64,000 nucleotides of DNA, taken from contig NZ_LRPE01000035.1 of NCBI RefSeq assembly GCF_001605885.1, positions 105,593 to 169,592 on the forward strand, written 5' to 3'. The notes beneath the pieces are model-generated. The model was not told the DNA's origin and made no database searches. It saw nothing but the letters and a program-made list of their open reading frames with translations. A program made the position numbers and the translations under genes. Position 1 is the stretch's first letter. Each line of letters opens with the position of its first letter. This document shows positions 49,086-58,975 of this stretch, piece by piece. This DNA comes from Acinetobacter lactucae (GTDB lineage Bacteria > Pseudomonadota > Gammaproteobacteria > Pseudomonadales > Moraxellaceae).

Positions 49086-52000
49086 ATGCCTAAACGTACG
49101 GATATTAAAAGCATCTTAATTATTGGTGCTGGCCCGATTGTGATTGGTCAGGCATGTGAGTTTGACTACTCAGGTGCTCAAGCTTGTAAAGCGCTTCGTG
49201 AAGAAGGCTACCGTGTTATTTTGGTTAACTCTAACCCAGCAACCATTATGACAGACCCATCAATGGCTGATGCAACGTATATTGAGCCGATTACTTGGCA
49301 AACAGTTGCTCAAATCATTGAAAAAGAACGTCCAGATGCAGTATTGCCAACCATGGGTGGCCAAACTGCATTGAACTGTGCTCTTGCACTTGATGAGCAC
49401 GGTGTTCTTGAAAAATATAATGTTGAATTAATTGGTGCAACTAAAGACGCAATTGAAAAAGCCGAAGACCGTAAACTCTTCGATATCGCTATGCGTAAAA
49501 TTGGCTTGGAATGTCCAAAAGCTGCCATTGCTGAAACAATGGAAGAAGCTTTAGAAATCCAGTCACGCTTTGGTTTCCCAGTAATTATCCGTCCATCATT
49601 CACAATGGGTGGTTCGGGCGGCGGTATTGCATATAACCGTGAAGAATTCCTTGAGATCTGTGAACGTGGTTTCGACCTCTCTCCTACTCACCAGTTATTG
49701 ATTGATGAATCTTTAATTGGTTGGAAAGAATACGAAATGGAAGTTGTTCGTGACAAAAACGACAATTGTATTATCGTATGTGCCATCGAAAACTTCGACC
49801 CAATGGGCGTACACACTGGTGACTCAATTACTGTAGCACCAGCTCAAACATTAACAGACAAAGAATATCAATTGATGCGTAACGCTTCGGTTGCAGTTCT
49901 TCGTGAAATTGGTGTTGAGACAGGTGGTTCTAACGTTCAGTTCGGTATTAACCCGAAAGACGGCCGTATGGTTGTTATCGAGATGAACCCTCGTGTATCT
50001 CGTTCATCTGCGCTTGCTTCTAAAGCAACAGGTTTCCCGATTGCTAAAATCGCAGCAAAACTTGCTGTTGGTTATACCCTTGATGAATTGAAAAATGACA
50101 TCACTGGTGGCATAACTCCTGCAAGCTTCGAACCATCAATTGACTATGTTGTAACGAAAATTCCTCGTTTTAACTTCGAGAAATTCCCGCAAGCAGAACC
50201 AGTTCTTACCACTCAGATGAAATCTGTTGGTGAAGTGATGGCAATTGGCCGTAACTTCCAAGAATCTGTACAAAAAGCATTACGTGGACTTGAAGTTGGT
50301 GTAAGCGGTTTTGATGAAAAAATCGAAGCTGGCGCAACAAATGCAAAAGAAACTATTTTAAAAGAGCTTAAAGTTCCGGGTCCTGAGCGTATCTGGTACG
50401 TAGCGGATGCATTCCGTCACGGTTTCTCTTTAGATGAAGTTTTCGAAGCGACTAAGATTGACCGCTGGTTCCTTATCCAGATTCAAGACATCGTTAAAAC
50501 TGAAGCTCAAGTGAAAACTTTAGGTTTTGGTGACTTAAACGCTGACAACATCCGTTCGTTCAAGCGTAAAGGTTTATCTGACCTTCGTATTGCTCACCTC
50601 ATGGGCATTTCACAAAAGCAATTCCGTAAACAACGTTGGAACTTGGGTGTTTATCCAGTTTACAAACGTGTTGATACATGTGCAGCAGAGTTTGAGTCTG
50701 GTACTGCATACATGTATTCAACTTACGATGAAGAATGTGAAGCAAACCCATCAAACCGTGACAAGATCATGGTCATTGGTGGCGGTCCAAACCGTATTGG
50801 TCAAGGTATCGAATTTGACTACTGCTGTGTACACGCTGCATTAGCTATGCGTGAAGACGGTTACGAAACAATCATGGTGAACTGTAACCCTGAAACTGTT
50901 TCTACCGACTATGACACATCTGACCGTCTATACTTCGAGCCTGTAACACTTGAAGATGTACTTGAAATCGTACGTACCGAGAAGCCTAAAGGCGTAATCG
51001 TACAGTACGGTGGTCAAACTCCACTTAAATTGGCACGTGCTTTAGAAGAAGCAGGTACTCCAATTATCGGTACATCACCAGATGCGATTGACCGTGCTGA
51101 AGACCGTGAACGTTTCCAACAAATGATCCAACGTTTACAGCTTCGTCAACCAAACAACAGCATTGTAAAATCTGCTGAAGAAGGTATTTCTGAAGCTGCA
51201 AAAGTAGGTTATCCGCTTGTTGTTCGCCCATCTTATGTATTAGGTGGTCGTGCAATGGAAATCGTATATAACGAAGAAGAACTTAAACGTTACCTTCGTG
51301 AAGCAGTTCAAGCATCTAATGAAGCCCCTGTTCTTCTTGACCGTTTCCTAGATGACGCAACTGAAGTTGATGTTGACTGTGTATCTGACGGTAAAGACGT
51401 TGTGATCGGCGGCATCATGCAGCATATTGAACAAGCAGGTATTCACTCAGGTGACTCTGCATGTTCAATTCCTCCTTATTCTTTATCAAAAGAAATTCAG
51501 GATGAAATGCGTCGTCAAACGATTGCGATGGCAAAAGAACTTGGTGTTGTTGGCTTGATGAACGTTCAGTTCGCTGTAAAAGGTGACGATATTTACGTTC
51601 TAGAAGTTAACCCACGTGCTTCACGTACAGTTCCATTCGTATCGAAGTGTATTGGTGATTCTTTAGCTAAAGTTGCTGCGCGTTGTATGGCAGGCCAATC
51701 TCTTGAATCTCAAGGATTTACTAAAGAAATCATTCCAACTCACTTTGCTGTGAAAGAAGCAGTTTTCCCATTCGCTAAATTCCAAGGCGTAGACCCTATG
51801 CTTGGACCTGAGATGAAATCTACAGGTGAAGTGATGGGTGTAGGTAAAACATTTGGTGAAGCATTCTATAAAGCTGTTTTAGGCTCAAATGAACGCTTAC
51901 CAGGCTTACCAACTGAAGGCGAAGTAAAACATGCTTTCTTATCAGTACGTGAATCTGACAAGAAATACATCGCTGATATCGCTAAGAAATTAGTTGAATA

Positions 52001-52316
52001 TGGCTTCAAGCTTGTTGCAACAGGTGGTACTTACCAAGTGCTTAAAGAAGCAGGTTTAGAATGTGAATCTGTAAATAAAGTTACTGAAGGTCGTCCACAT
52101 ATTGTTGACCGCTTGAAAAATGGTGAAATACACCTTATTGTCAATACCACTGAAGGTAAACAGGCTCAATATGACTCTGCAATGATCCGTCGTGCTGCCC
52201 TACAAGGCAAAGTGTATTACACAACGACAATCAATGGTGCAGAAGCTGTTTGCCAAGCCTTTGCTGTGAAATTGCCAATGGATGTATACCGCTTGCAAGA
52301 TTTAACTGTAGGTTAA
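49086..52316 (+). CDS. carB: Carbamoyl-phosphate synthase large subunit
   Basis: A 1076-residue synthetase of full length. It has two homologous halves, each with a pre-ATP-grasp and ATP-grasp domain: [20 protein letters not shown] with [21 protein letters not shown], then [19 protein letters not shown] with [21 protein letters not shown]. The C-terminal MGS-like allosteric domain is at about 940-1076 ([15 protein letters not shown]). It makes carbamoyl phosphate from bicarbonate, ammonia and two ATP for arginine and pyrimidine synthesis. It ends at a terminator and is followed by greA. Confidence 0.97.
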   Translation: MPKRTDIKSILIIGAGPIVIGQACEFDYSGAQACKALREEGYRVILVNSNPATIMTDPSMADATYIEPITWQTVAQIIEKERPDAVLPTMGGQTALNCALALDEHGVLEKYNVELIGATKDAIEKAEDRKLFDIAMRKIGLECPKAAIAETMEEALEIQSRFGFPVIIRPSFTMGGSGGGIAYNREEFLEICERGFDLSPTHQLLIDESLIGWKEYEMEVVRDKNDNCIIVCAIENFDPMGVHTGDSITVAPAQTLTDKEYQLMRNASVAVLREIGVETGGSNVQFGINPKDGRMVVIEMNPRVSRSSALASKATGFPIAKIAAKLAVGYTLDELKNDITGGITPASFEPSIDYVVTKIPRFNFEKFPQAEPVLTTQMKSVGEVMAIGRNFQESVQKALRGLEVGVSGFDEKIEAGATNAKETILKELKVPGPERIWYVADAFRHGFSLDEVFEATKIDRWFLIQIQDIVKTEAQVKTLGFGDLNADNIRSFKRKGLSDLRIAHLMGISQKQFRKQRWNLGVYPVYKRVDTCAAEFESGTAYMYSTYDEECEANPSNRDKIMVIGGGPNRIGQGIEFDYCCVHAALAMREDGYETIMVNCNPETVSTDYDTSDRLYFEPVTLEDVLEIVRTEKPKGVIVQYGGQTPLKLARALEEAGTPIIGTSPDAIDRAEDRERFQQMIQRLQLRQPNNSIVKSAEEGISEAAKVGYPLVVRPSYVLGGRAMEIVYNEEELKRYLREAVQASNEAPVLLDRFLDDATEVDVDCVSDGKDVVIGGIMQHIEQAGIHSGDSACSIPPYSLSKEIQDEMRRQTIAMAKELGVVGLMNVQFAVKGDDIYVLEVNPRASRTVPFVSKCIGDSLAKVAARCMAGQSLESQGFTKEIIPTHFAVKEAVFPFAKFQGVDPMLGPEMKSTGEVMGVGKTFGEAFYKAVLGSNERLPGLPTEGEVKHAFLSVRESDKKYIADIAKKLVEYGFKLVATGGTYQVLKEAGLECESVNKVTEGRPHIVDRLKNGEIHLIVNTTEGKQAQYDSAMIRRAALQGKVYYTTTINGAEAVCQAFAVKLPMDVYRLQDLTVG

Positions 52317-52331
52317 TTTTTTTACCGATAA

Positions 52332-52365
52332 GTCCCGTCACCTTATCGGTGGCGGGATTTTTTCA
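52332..52365 (+). terminator. Terminator of carAB
   Basis: CCCGTCACC pairs with GGTGGCGGG (one G-U) around TTATC and is followed by ATTTTTTCATTTTTT. An overlapping CCGATAAG/CTTATCGG pairing is mutually exclusive with it. Confidence 0.82.
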
Positions 52366-52404
52366 TTTTTTTAACTGTGTTTTCTCAACTTAAGAGGGAC
52401 CGAA

Positions 52405-52881
52405 ATGCAACGTTATCCAATGACCCCTGAAGGTAAAATCGCCTTAGAGAAAGAATTACAACATCTGAAATCTGTTGAACGTCCACGTATTACTCAAGCA
52501 ATTGCTGAGGCGCGTGAACATGGGGACTTAAAAGAAAATGCAGAATACCATGCTGCTCGTGAACAGCAAGGTTTCTGTGAAGGACGCATCCAAGATATCG
52601 AAGGTAAATTGGGTGCTTCACAAGTCATCGATGTTAAAGACTTAGAACAAAACGGTCGTGTTGTATTCGGTGTTACGGTAACGATTGAAAACCTTGATAC
52701 TGAAGAACGCAAGACTTATAAAATTGTTGGTGATGATGAAGCAGATTTTAAAATCAATAAAATCTCGGTGAACTCACCAATTGCTCGCGGTCTTTTGGGT
52801 AAAAATGAAGGTGATGAAGTAAAAATCACTACTCCTCAAGGCGAAGTTGAGTACGAAGTTGTAAGCGTAGAATATCTCTAA
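52405..52881 (+). CDS. greA: Transcription elongation factor GreA
   Basis: A 158-residue protein of normal GreA length. The N-terminal coiled coil bears the acidic tip [16 protein letters not shown], and the C-terminal domain includes [19 protein letters not shown]. It rescues backtracked RNA polymerase by stimulating cleavage of short 3' RNA ends. It lies 88 bp after carB beyond a terminator; carAB-greA neighbourhood is also known in pseudomonads. AGAGGGA precedes the ATG. Its paralogue greB is at 2621-3115. Confidence 0.96.
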   Translation: MQRYPMTPEGKIALEKELQHLKSVERPRITQAIAEAREHGDLKENAEYHAAREQQGFCEGRIQDIEGKLGASQVIDVKDLEQNGRVVFGVTVTIENLDTEERKTYKIVGDDEADFKINKISVNSPIARGLLGKNEGDEVKITTPQGEVEYEVVSVEYL

Positions 52882-52893
52882 GATACTACTCTT

Positions 52894-52921
52894 GAACCCC
52901 TCTTCCTGAGGGGTTTTTATT
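52894..52921 (+). terminator. Terminator of greA
   Basis: ACCCCT pairs with AGGGGT around CTTCCTG and is followed by TTTTATTT. Confidence 0.85.
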
Positions 52922-52956
52922 TAATATGGGTTAGCTCATTTTTTGGATAATAGATT

Positions 52957-53589
52957 ATGGATACGCCTCTGATTAACACACCAGTCCGTCATTGGTGCGA
53001 ATTTGAGTTTATTTCCAAAACTGTGAAAAATCCCAACATCCATATTAAAGGAAATTATTCTTACTATTCAGCTTATTGGGATCAAGGCTTTGAACGTTGT
53101 GTAGTCCGTTATTTACATGACAAAGCTTCAACGCCAGAGAAACCGATTGATCAACTTTATATTGGCAATTTTGTTTGTTTTGGCGCTGAGTGTGTAATCA
53201 TGATGGGCGGTAATCAGCTGCATAGACCCGACTGGATTTCAACTTTCCCTTTTGATACTCGTAGTTTCTTGGCAGCTGGCGATACTGTGATTGCTGATGG
53301 CTGCTGGATTGGTAGCCGTGCGATGATTATGCAAGGTGTCAAACTGGGTGAAGGTGCAGTGATTGCAACTGGAGCCGTGGTAACTAAAGATGTTCCACCC
53401 TATGCAATTGTCGGTGGGGTACCTGCGAAAATTATTAAATATCGCTTTCCTCAAGAACAAATAGACAAACTACTTGCTTTAAAACTGTATGATTTAGATG
53501 AGAAGCAAATTTTAAAAATACGTGAATATTTGCAAACTGACGATATAGACGCTTTATCTATACATTTAAAAAATTTACGCGATTTATAA
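52957..53589 (+). CDS. CatB-like hexapeptide acyltransferase (XAT family)
   Basis: A 210-residue left-handed beta-helix acyltransferase. KNPNIHIKGNYSYYSAYWDQGFE, LYIGNFVCFGAECVIMMGGNQLHRPDWISTFPF with the candidate catalytic His (H89), GDTVIADGCWIGSRAMIMQGVKLGEGAVIATGAVVTKDVPPYAIVGGVPAKII and the length all match the CatB/Vat group. Those enzymes acetylate chloramphenicol or streptogramins, while chromosomal relatives often have other or unknown acceptors. There is no attC site, integrase or transposon nearby, so this looks like a resident gene. Resistance is unproven. Confidence 0.85.
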   Translation: MDTPLINTPVRHWCEFEFISKTVKNPNIHIKGNYSYYSAYWDQGFERCVVRYLHDKASTPEKPIDQLYIGNFVCFGAECVIMMGGNQLHRPDWISTFPFDTRSFLAAGDTVIADGCWIGSRAMIMQGVKLGEGAVIATGAVVTKDVPPYAIVGGVPAKIIKYRFPQEQIDKLLALKLYDLDEKQILKIREYLQTDDIDALSIHLKNLRDL

Positions 53590-53711
53590 AAAATATATCT
53601 AAAAAATTTGCTGTTATAAAATCACAAATGATTACGTGCTTGAATTTAAATCATCAAAAAATAAGTATAAAGTATTAACAAATAAGCATCATTACAATAA
53701 GGAAAATACTC

Positions 53712-54149
53712 ATGTTATATCAACATATTCTGGTACCAATTGATGGTTCTGAAACGTCTATGGTCGCCATTAAAGAGGCGATCAAGCTGGGAAAAGCCCT
53801 AAATAGTAAAATTACAGTTGTACAGGTGATGGCACTAGATCCATTTATTGCTGATGTCTATGTAAAAACTGGCCAAACTAATGATTTGATTGAACGCACA
53901 CGAACTTATTTACTCGATATTTTACAACAAGCAAAACAAGAATTTACCAATAAAGGCCTTACTGTTGAAACTAAACTGTTGGAAGGTTTTGTGGTACATG
54001 AGGAAATCATTCAGGCTGCCCAAAATTTAAATGCAGATCTGATTGTTATGGGTTCTCATGGGCGCACTGGGGTCCGAAAGCTTGTATTAGGAAGTGTGGC
54101 ACAAAAAGTCTTAGGTGAAAGCCATATTCCTGTTTTAATTGTGCGCTAA
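53712..54149 (+). CDS. Universal stress protein, ATP-binding type
   Basis: A 145-residue single UspA domain. HILVPIDGSETSMVAIKEAIKLG opens the Rossmann-like fold, and GSHGRTGVRKLVLGSVAQKVL is the G-2X-G-9X-G(S/T) ATP-binding motif. Cytoplasmic. Such proteins aid survival in stationary phase, oxidative or pH stress. AAGGA precedes the ATG. It is monocistronic, with a hairpin terminator at 54159-54197. Confidence 0.92.
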   Translation: MLYQHILVPIDGSETSMVAIKEAIKLGKALNSKITVVQVMALDPFIADVYVKTGQTNDLIERTRTYLLDILQQAKQEFTNKGLTVETKLLEGFVVHEEIIQAAQNLNADLIVMGSHGRTGVRKLVLGSVAQKVLGESHIPVLIVR

Positions 54150-54158
54150 AGCGAGATT

Positions 54159-54197
54159 GCCTGTCTGGCTAAATTGAGCAAGATAGGCTTTTATTTC
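54159..54197 (+). terminator. Terminator of the universal stress protein gene
   Basis: GCCTGTCT... (from 54159 as GCCTGTCT) pairs with AGATAGGC (54181-54188, one G-U) and is followed by TTTTATTT. Confidence 0.7.
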
Positions 54198-54323
54198 TTA
54201 AAAGGTTGAGCTGAAGCCTCTCTTTTCAGCATAACTCATCTATGCCATCAAACTTAAAAATCATATTGCTCCACTAAACCGTTTATTATTTTTTTCATGT
54301 GTAATTACGCTCTAATTTGAACA

Positions 54324-54665
54324 TTAAGGCTGCCAAGCAAACTGCTTTAAGTTAACTTTTCCATTTAACAAATAGACGCCTTCAGCTTCCAACTTTAATT
54401 GCTGAATATTTTCACCCTTTTCATTAAATTTACTTAGGCTAATTTTGCCTTGAGAATTAATCACACGATACCAAGGGACTTGATGATCAGCTTCAAGATG
54501 TTTCAAAACATAGCCCACTAATCTTGCATGTTTAGGTAATCCTGCCATACGAGCAACTTGCCCATAAGTTGCAACTTTTCCGTAAGGAATCAAAGCAATG
54601 ACTTCTAAAATCTGCCGATGTAGTTCATACTGAGTTGTCAAAATGGACTCCATAAAAATTGACAT
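54324..54665 (-). CDS. Alkyltransferase-like (ATL) DNA lesion-binding protein
   Basis: A 113-residue protein with the C-terminal DNA-binding fold of O6-alkylguanine-DNA methyltransferase: ILEVIALIPYGKVATYGQVARMAGLPKHARLVGYVLKHL, then VPWYRVINSQGKIS. The PCHRV active site is PWYRV here (residues 64-68), so the acceptor Cys is Trp and the His is Tyr. ATL proteins bind O6-alkylguanine without repairing it and flag it for nucleotide excision repair. The start could be the second Met, 4 codons in; neither has a clear ribosome binding site. Monocistronic. Confidence 0.88.
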   Translation of the reverse strand: MSIFMESILTTQYELHRQILEVIALIPYGKVATYGQVARMAGLPKHARLVGYVLKHLEADHQVPWYRVINSQGKISLSKFNEKGENIQQLKLEAEGVYLLNGKVNLKQFAWQP

Positions 54666-54734
54666 AATTCATATCATATAAAAATTTTTGACTAAAACTA
54701 AATGCAATCCAAGATGGGCTTGAGGGAGATCTGC

Positions 54735-55451
54735 ATGAAAAAAATATTATTGGTGATTACTGGAACTTTACTATGCGTTTCTTGTACTACACGTCCTCCT
54801 TTTACGTCAGGAGAACCCCCTAAGGTATCTATAGATGGTCGCCCTATTGTTCCAGTCACTTTTGTTTTTACAACCAATACTCCAGAAGCGACGAAGTTTG
54901 ATAATTATCAACAGATGCGTAAGGAAATTAAAATATTAAATAAATACTATGTAGATGATAAAAATAATAAAATTTTTAAATTTAAATTACATCGTTATAT
55001 CCCTTATGAAGAGTTTTCAAAATTACATTGCGATTTAAAACAACAGATTAACCAGCCTTACCCAATTACGACTGAAACCATTCCTGCAAGTGTAAATACG
55101 TGTTTTCCGAAACGAACTGCAAGTAAAGAAGTGATTGTTTTTATTTATGACGCCTATTCAACCAAATGGAAATTTGAAGATGTAACAAGTAGAGCTTTCC
55201 GTAATAATGGCAGGCCTTTTGTTTTATTAGACTGGAACCGCCTTAATTATAATATTCAGGCGGGTAGTGTACACGAAATGGGACATGTATTTGGTCTAAA
55301 ACATGTCTGTGCGCCTAAAGCTACAAAACGTACGCCAACCAATATCATGGCGAGTGCTGAATGTAAATTAGGCAGTGGTGGCTTAAGAAATTTAGGATTT
55401 ACTCCAATACAACTTCACACTATTTTATCGACTTACCAACAATATCCCTAA
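54735..55451 (+). CDS. Metzincin-type zinc metalloprotease lipoprotein
   Basis: A 238-residue protein starting at the ATG at 54735, which has GGAG 6 nt upstream (the frame opens 11 codons earlier). A signal with lipobox CVSC gives a lipidated Cys at 17. HEMGHVFGLKH (180-190) is the complete HExxHxxGxxH metzincin zinc site, and PTNIMAS shortly after it supplies the Met-turn. Four further Cys may pair. It would be an envelope-anchored protease; its substrate is unknown. I do not recognise a named family. Its last codons overlap the end of the convergent CapA-like gene by 4 bp. Confidence 0.8.
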   Translation: MKKILLVITGTLLCVSCTTRPPFTSGEPPKVSIDGRPIVPVTFVFTTNTPEATKFDNYQQMRKEIKILNKYYVDDKNNKIFKFKLHRYIPYEEFSKLHCDLKQQINQPYPITTETIPASVNTCFPKRTASKEVIVFIYDAYSTKWKFEDVTSRAFRNNGRPFVLLDWNRLNYNIQAGSVHEMGHVFGLKHVCAPKATKRTPTNIMASAECKLGSGGLRNLGFTPIQLHTILSTYQQYP

Positions 55452-57178
55452 AATTTAATTTCAATATATGGCCCTAAATTATCTTGGGTAGCGATGTAAT
55501 TTTCAGGGGTCAATAAAGATGTCATATAACTACTGGCCTTTAAGAAATCTTCAGCATTGACTGGATACGGCTGCCAAAATGTTTTCAAATTATTGGTGTA
55601 GATTGGATATAAACGTAGCTGATCTTTTGACAAATCTAACCTTGCTATACATCCAAATGGTAAAGCATCGTGTTTTTCATATTCGCCATTGCTATTAAAT
55701 ACAGCATTTCCAATACCAAACACGACTGGCTTTTGGTTGATCAGCTGAACAGGTTGAATGGTATGAGCACCATGGCCAATGACCAGGTCAGCACCCGCTT
55801 GGGTTAGAATCGTAGCAAGCTTACTCTGCTCTTTTGTAATGGGCTTAAAGTCGACACCCCAATGGCAAATAACAATAATTTTATGTTCAGGATGAGTCAG
55901 CCTATAGCGACCTATTTGTTCAAGCAAAACACCATTTAAACATGCGACGCCACTCTTATGACCTAAAGCATAAAAATCATAATCGAGATAGGCTGTGTCT
56001 CTGTGCCAGTATCCATTAAAAATAGCATAGCGCTTATTTTCAAAAGAGAGTTCAAAGTAGTTTTGAGCATCTTTTTGATTTAGGCCAGCCCCAATATAAG
56101 AAAGATTAGCTTGATCAAATTGTTGTAATGTATAAATTAATCCACGGTCCCCATAATCTTTTAGATGGTTATTTGCTAATACCACATGGTTAAGGTGAAT
56201 ATTTTTGAACTCTGCTAATGTTTGTTCGGCATCAGCTTTAAGAATAAATGGCTTTTTATGTACTAAAGGAGATTGATTTTCTAAAGAAAAGACTGCTTCA
56301 AAATTAGCAATATTTAGGTCATTTTCGCCTAAAAAGGCTTTTATTTTATCGAATGAATAGTCGTATCCATATTGCTGCAGAGCATCTATTTGCCCTCTAG
56401 CCCTACGTTTTTCGGTGTAGATTTCCCCAAAGTAGGTATCCCCCAAAATGTTAATAACGCCACTTGGAGCAGAACAAATTTTAGGTGTTACCTTCTGTAC
56501 TTGAAAACAATGATAGTAAGGAATCAAGTGCTCAGCGCGATGAATATCATCTAAAAAAGAAAAGAAACCGATAGTCTGGTTTTCCTCAAAGAACGTCAGA
56601 TAAAGTTTTCTGAATGTATTTGTAAGATATAAAACTTCTACTACATTCTGTGCCATTAATAGATTCTGTGGTAGATAAGACTTTTCTTTAAAATTCAGCT
56701 CTTTTATAAAGAATAGTTTTCTGATTTCAGCTGGCTGGCTATAAATATTTTTAACTAATAAAAACAAATATTTTAACTGGTTTACTGTACTTTCTTTTTT
56801 CAAATTTAAATTATAGGTAGCAGCTCTTTTTGACAAAATTAAATAGGCTTGCTCATGTGTACCGCAGAGCATATTGCTTAAAGCATTCTTCACATCTGCT
56901 GCTTGGGTGAAAATTAGCAACTGCAATAGTTTAATAAAGGTGTAATTTTCCAAGGGTTTTAAGCCTAGATTTTGCTGACCTAGTTGCTCAGATAGGGGTT
57001 CAGGCACCACATAGTCATCTTGAGCTTGTACATTTTTTTGCTGAAATTGCTCTAGTGCATAGTCGATTAGCAGTAATGTTGAAATATCATCATCAAATTC
57101 GAATTGCCATATAGCTTCATCGAAACTTATCGTACCGATATGTGCTAATAGCTTGATCTCAACGGGTTGATACTTCAT
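55448..57178 (-). CDS. CapA-family protein with an unrecognised N-terminal domain
   Basis: A 576-residue protein. Residues about 240-530 carry the poly-gamma-glutamate capsule CapA/PgsA fold, related to calcineurin-like phosphatases: INILGDTYFGE, ANFEAVFS, VVLANNHLKDYGDRGL, VICHWGVDF, LVIGHGAHTIQP and VFGIGNAVFNS. Residues 1-235 are mostly helical and do not match a family I know. There is no signal peptide or membrane anchor, unlike secreted CapA, so it may act in the cytoplasm. It overlaps the upstream gene by 4 bp (ATGA), so the two are translationally coupled. Confidence 0.82.
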   Translation of the reverse strand: MKYQPVEIKLLAHIGTISFDEAIWQFEFDDDISTLLLIDYALEQFQQKNVQAQDDYVVPEPLSEQLGQQNLGLKPLENYTFIKLLQLLIFTQAADVKNALSNMLCGTHEQAYLILSKRAATYNLNLKKESTVNQLKYLFLLVKNIYSQPAEIRKLFFIKELNFKEKSYLPQNLLMAQNVVEVLYLTNTFRKLYLTFFEENQTIGFFSFLDDIHRAEHLIPYYHCFQVQKVTPKICSAPSGVINILGDTYFGEIYTEKRRARGQIDALQQYGYDYSFDKIKAFLGENDLNIANFEAVFSLENQSPLVHKKPFILKADAEQTLAEFKNIHLNHVVLANNHLKDYGDRGLIYTLQQFDQANLSYIGAGLNQKDAQNYFELSFENKRYAIFNGYWHRDTAYLDYDFYALGHKSGVACLNGVLLEQIGRYRLTHPEHKIIVICHWGVDFKPITKEQSKLATILTQAGADLVIGHGAHTIQPVQLINQKPVVFGIGNAVFNSNGEYEKHDALPFGCIARLDLSKDQLRLYPIYTNNLKTFWQPYPVNAEDFLKASSYMTSLLTPENYIATQDNLGPYIEIKF

Positions 57179-58830
57179 GACTCATCACCTTTGTAATCTT
57201 TTACATAGGCGATGTAACCCGATAAGTTGTGTTCCTGGTCATCAATCCGTACCCGAAAGCGGTCATGGCGAATATAAAAAGCATGTAAAATTTTATCGGG
57301 CCGTGCCATATACATTGCCATTTCCGGATAAAAAAAGCCTGTTGTTTGAAAATCAGCTCTAAACTCAATTAGTTTTTGAAGCTCTGGCATATAAGCCTGC
57401 TCAAAAAGTGCTGTCCGCCCCTGCTCTTTTAAGCGGCGTACCATTTTATAAGCAGCCATTAACATTTCTAATAGAGTCGCATAAGTTGTTTTTCGGTTAC
57501 GAATAAAAATAAAATGTTTTAAATAATTATTTAAACCAAAAATAAAATATTTATCTTCAGGACATATTTTAGTGAGTTCATTAGTACAATAACTTAGCCA
57601 ATGATCATGATATTTTTCATATCTCTTTTCAATAAAATATTCAAACATTAATTTAACAGTTTCTAATAATTTAGAATTTTGGTTAATTTGGTATAACCTT
57701 AATAACGCTAAAGCAGCTTCACCATCATAATAAATAATTCTGAATTTTTCTTTTAAATCATAATCTGGATAATTTAATACATGAGTAGTTGAGCCATTTG
57801 AATCTATTAATTTTAAAATACCATTTGCAAGTTTCTCTGCATATTTTTGGTAATCAGTTTTTTGAGTAATTTCTTGATATTTAGTTAACATTAAAATAGC
57901 AGCCGCATTGGCACCTAATTTAATTTCAAATTCCCCTTCTTTACCATCAATCATAAAACTAGTTTCAGAGTCTTTTTCTTTATAAAAGTTGGTCAGCGCA
58001 TATTGGATAGCAGCATGTATCTTGGGCCAATATTCTGGCTTGCTCTGCACTTCAAATGTTTCTAGCAAGGCATATAGTGAGGTACAGTGACGTACCGTAT
58101 TGTAGTTACGGATATCTCTATCATAGGCAGAAAAATAGCCGTAGATAAATTTGCCATTTTCTTGAATTTGGCTGTGCAAAAATGCTGCATTTTTTTCAAT
58201 TAACGTCTGAAAATGCTGTTTCTTATTGCTCGAAATCGCTCTAATACCATTCGCATCATAGCGGCTCGCTAAATTAATGAATTGCTCATTTTCATAAAAT
58301 GCTGCGTAAGTATCAAAAGTCCAAATGTCTTGTAGCTCTTGTAGTTTAATCTGTGGTTTAGTGGTGTTATATTTTTGCTTAATTGCATAATTCAGATTTG
58401 TTTCATCAAAAAAGTTGGGTTTGTCATAGCTCAAACCTCGAATAATTGCTTTTCCATAAATCTCTTGCTCAAGAAATGCAACCGAACATTGTTCATCAAA
58501 TCCAATACCTCGACGATAGTGGTTGTTATGAAATTGATGATGGACCTCCTGCTCTACTACTTTCCAAGCTTGTATTGCTAAATTATATGCAACATCAATT
58601 TTTATATAATCAGTAAGTGGTTCCTGTGCAAACTGATCGTTAATGAAATCTAATAATTCTTTTTTTGCTTGTGAAAAGCTTGTCTTTTGACTATGCCATA
58701 CGTTACATCTTTGGTCTTTGGGGCCAAATGATATAAATAAAATCGTTTCTTTCTGAAGATCTGAAACATGGGGAGCGATATGTTCTAACCAAAGATGCAG
58801 TTGTCTTTGGAAGTTTAAAAATGCTGTCAC
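57175..58830 (-). CDS. Helical-toroid ((alpha/alpha)n barrel) protein, glycoside-hydrolase-like
   Basis: A 551-residue protein. Residues about 190-480 show repeated helical hairpins with small-residue turns: RHCTSLYALLETFE, GANAAAILMLTKYQE, YYDGEAALALLRLYQ, which is the look of (alpha/alpha)6 toroids found in glycoside hydrolases, epimerases and lanthionine-type cyclases. Residues 1-180 form a separate alpha/beta region (ETILFISFGPKDQRCNVW...YRRGIGFDEQCSVAFLEQEIYGKAII). No signal peptide. The enzyme activity cannot be assigned. It is the first gene of a coupled pair with the CapA-like gene and is directly downstream of bap on the same strand, past bap's terminator. Confidence 0.7.
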   Translation of the reverse strand: MTAFLNFQRQLHLWLEHIAPHVSDLQKETILFISFGPKDQRCNVWHSQKTSFSQAKKELLDFINDQFAQEPLTDYIKIDVAYNLAIQAWKVVEQEVHHQFHNNHYRRGIGFDEQCSVAFLEQEIYGKAIIRGLSYDKPNFFDETNLNYAIKQKYNTTKPQIKLQELQDIWTFDTYAAFYENEQFINLASRYDANGIRAISSNKKQHFQTLIEKNAAFLHSQIQENGKFIYGYFSAYDRDIRNYNTVRHCTSLYALLETFEVQSKPEYWPKIHAAIQYALTNFYKEKDSETSFMIDGKEGEFEIKLGANAAAILMLTKYQEITQKTDYQKYAEKLANGILKLIDSNGSTTHVLNYPDYDLKEKFRIIYYDGEAALALLRLYQINQNSKLLETVKLMFEYFIEKRYEKYHDHWLSYCTNELTKICPEDKYFIFGLNNYLKHFIFIRNRKTTYATLLEMLMAAYKMVRRLKEQGRTALFEQAYMPELQKLIEFRADFQTTGFFYPEMAMYMARPDKILHAFYIRHDRFRVRIDDQEHNLSGYIAYVKDYKGDES

Positions 58831-58930
58831 TCGAAATCAGTCCCTATCCGTTATTTGTTGTTCTATAAAGTTTCCAATCCATCATAGCATGAACATATAA
58901 AAAGCTAAGTTAACGTATTGTTTAAACATA

Positions 58931-58960
58931 AAAAAAGAGCCCGAAGGCTCTTTTTTTTAT
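58931..58960. terminator. Terminator of bap
   Basis: AAAAAAGAGCC-CGAA-GGCTCTTTTTT, with long A- and T-runs on either side, 16 bp past the bap stop. Confidence 0.9.
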
Positions 58961-58975
58961 AAGTCGATTGTCAGA

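Noticed and set aside
52957..53589. Acquired antibiotic resistance cassette (catB)
   Set aside because: There is no attC, integrase, transposase or composition shift; only the fold supports a CatB relationship.
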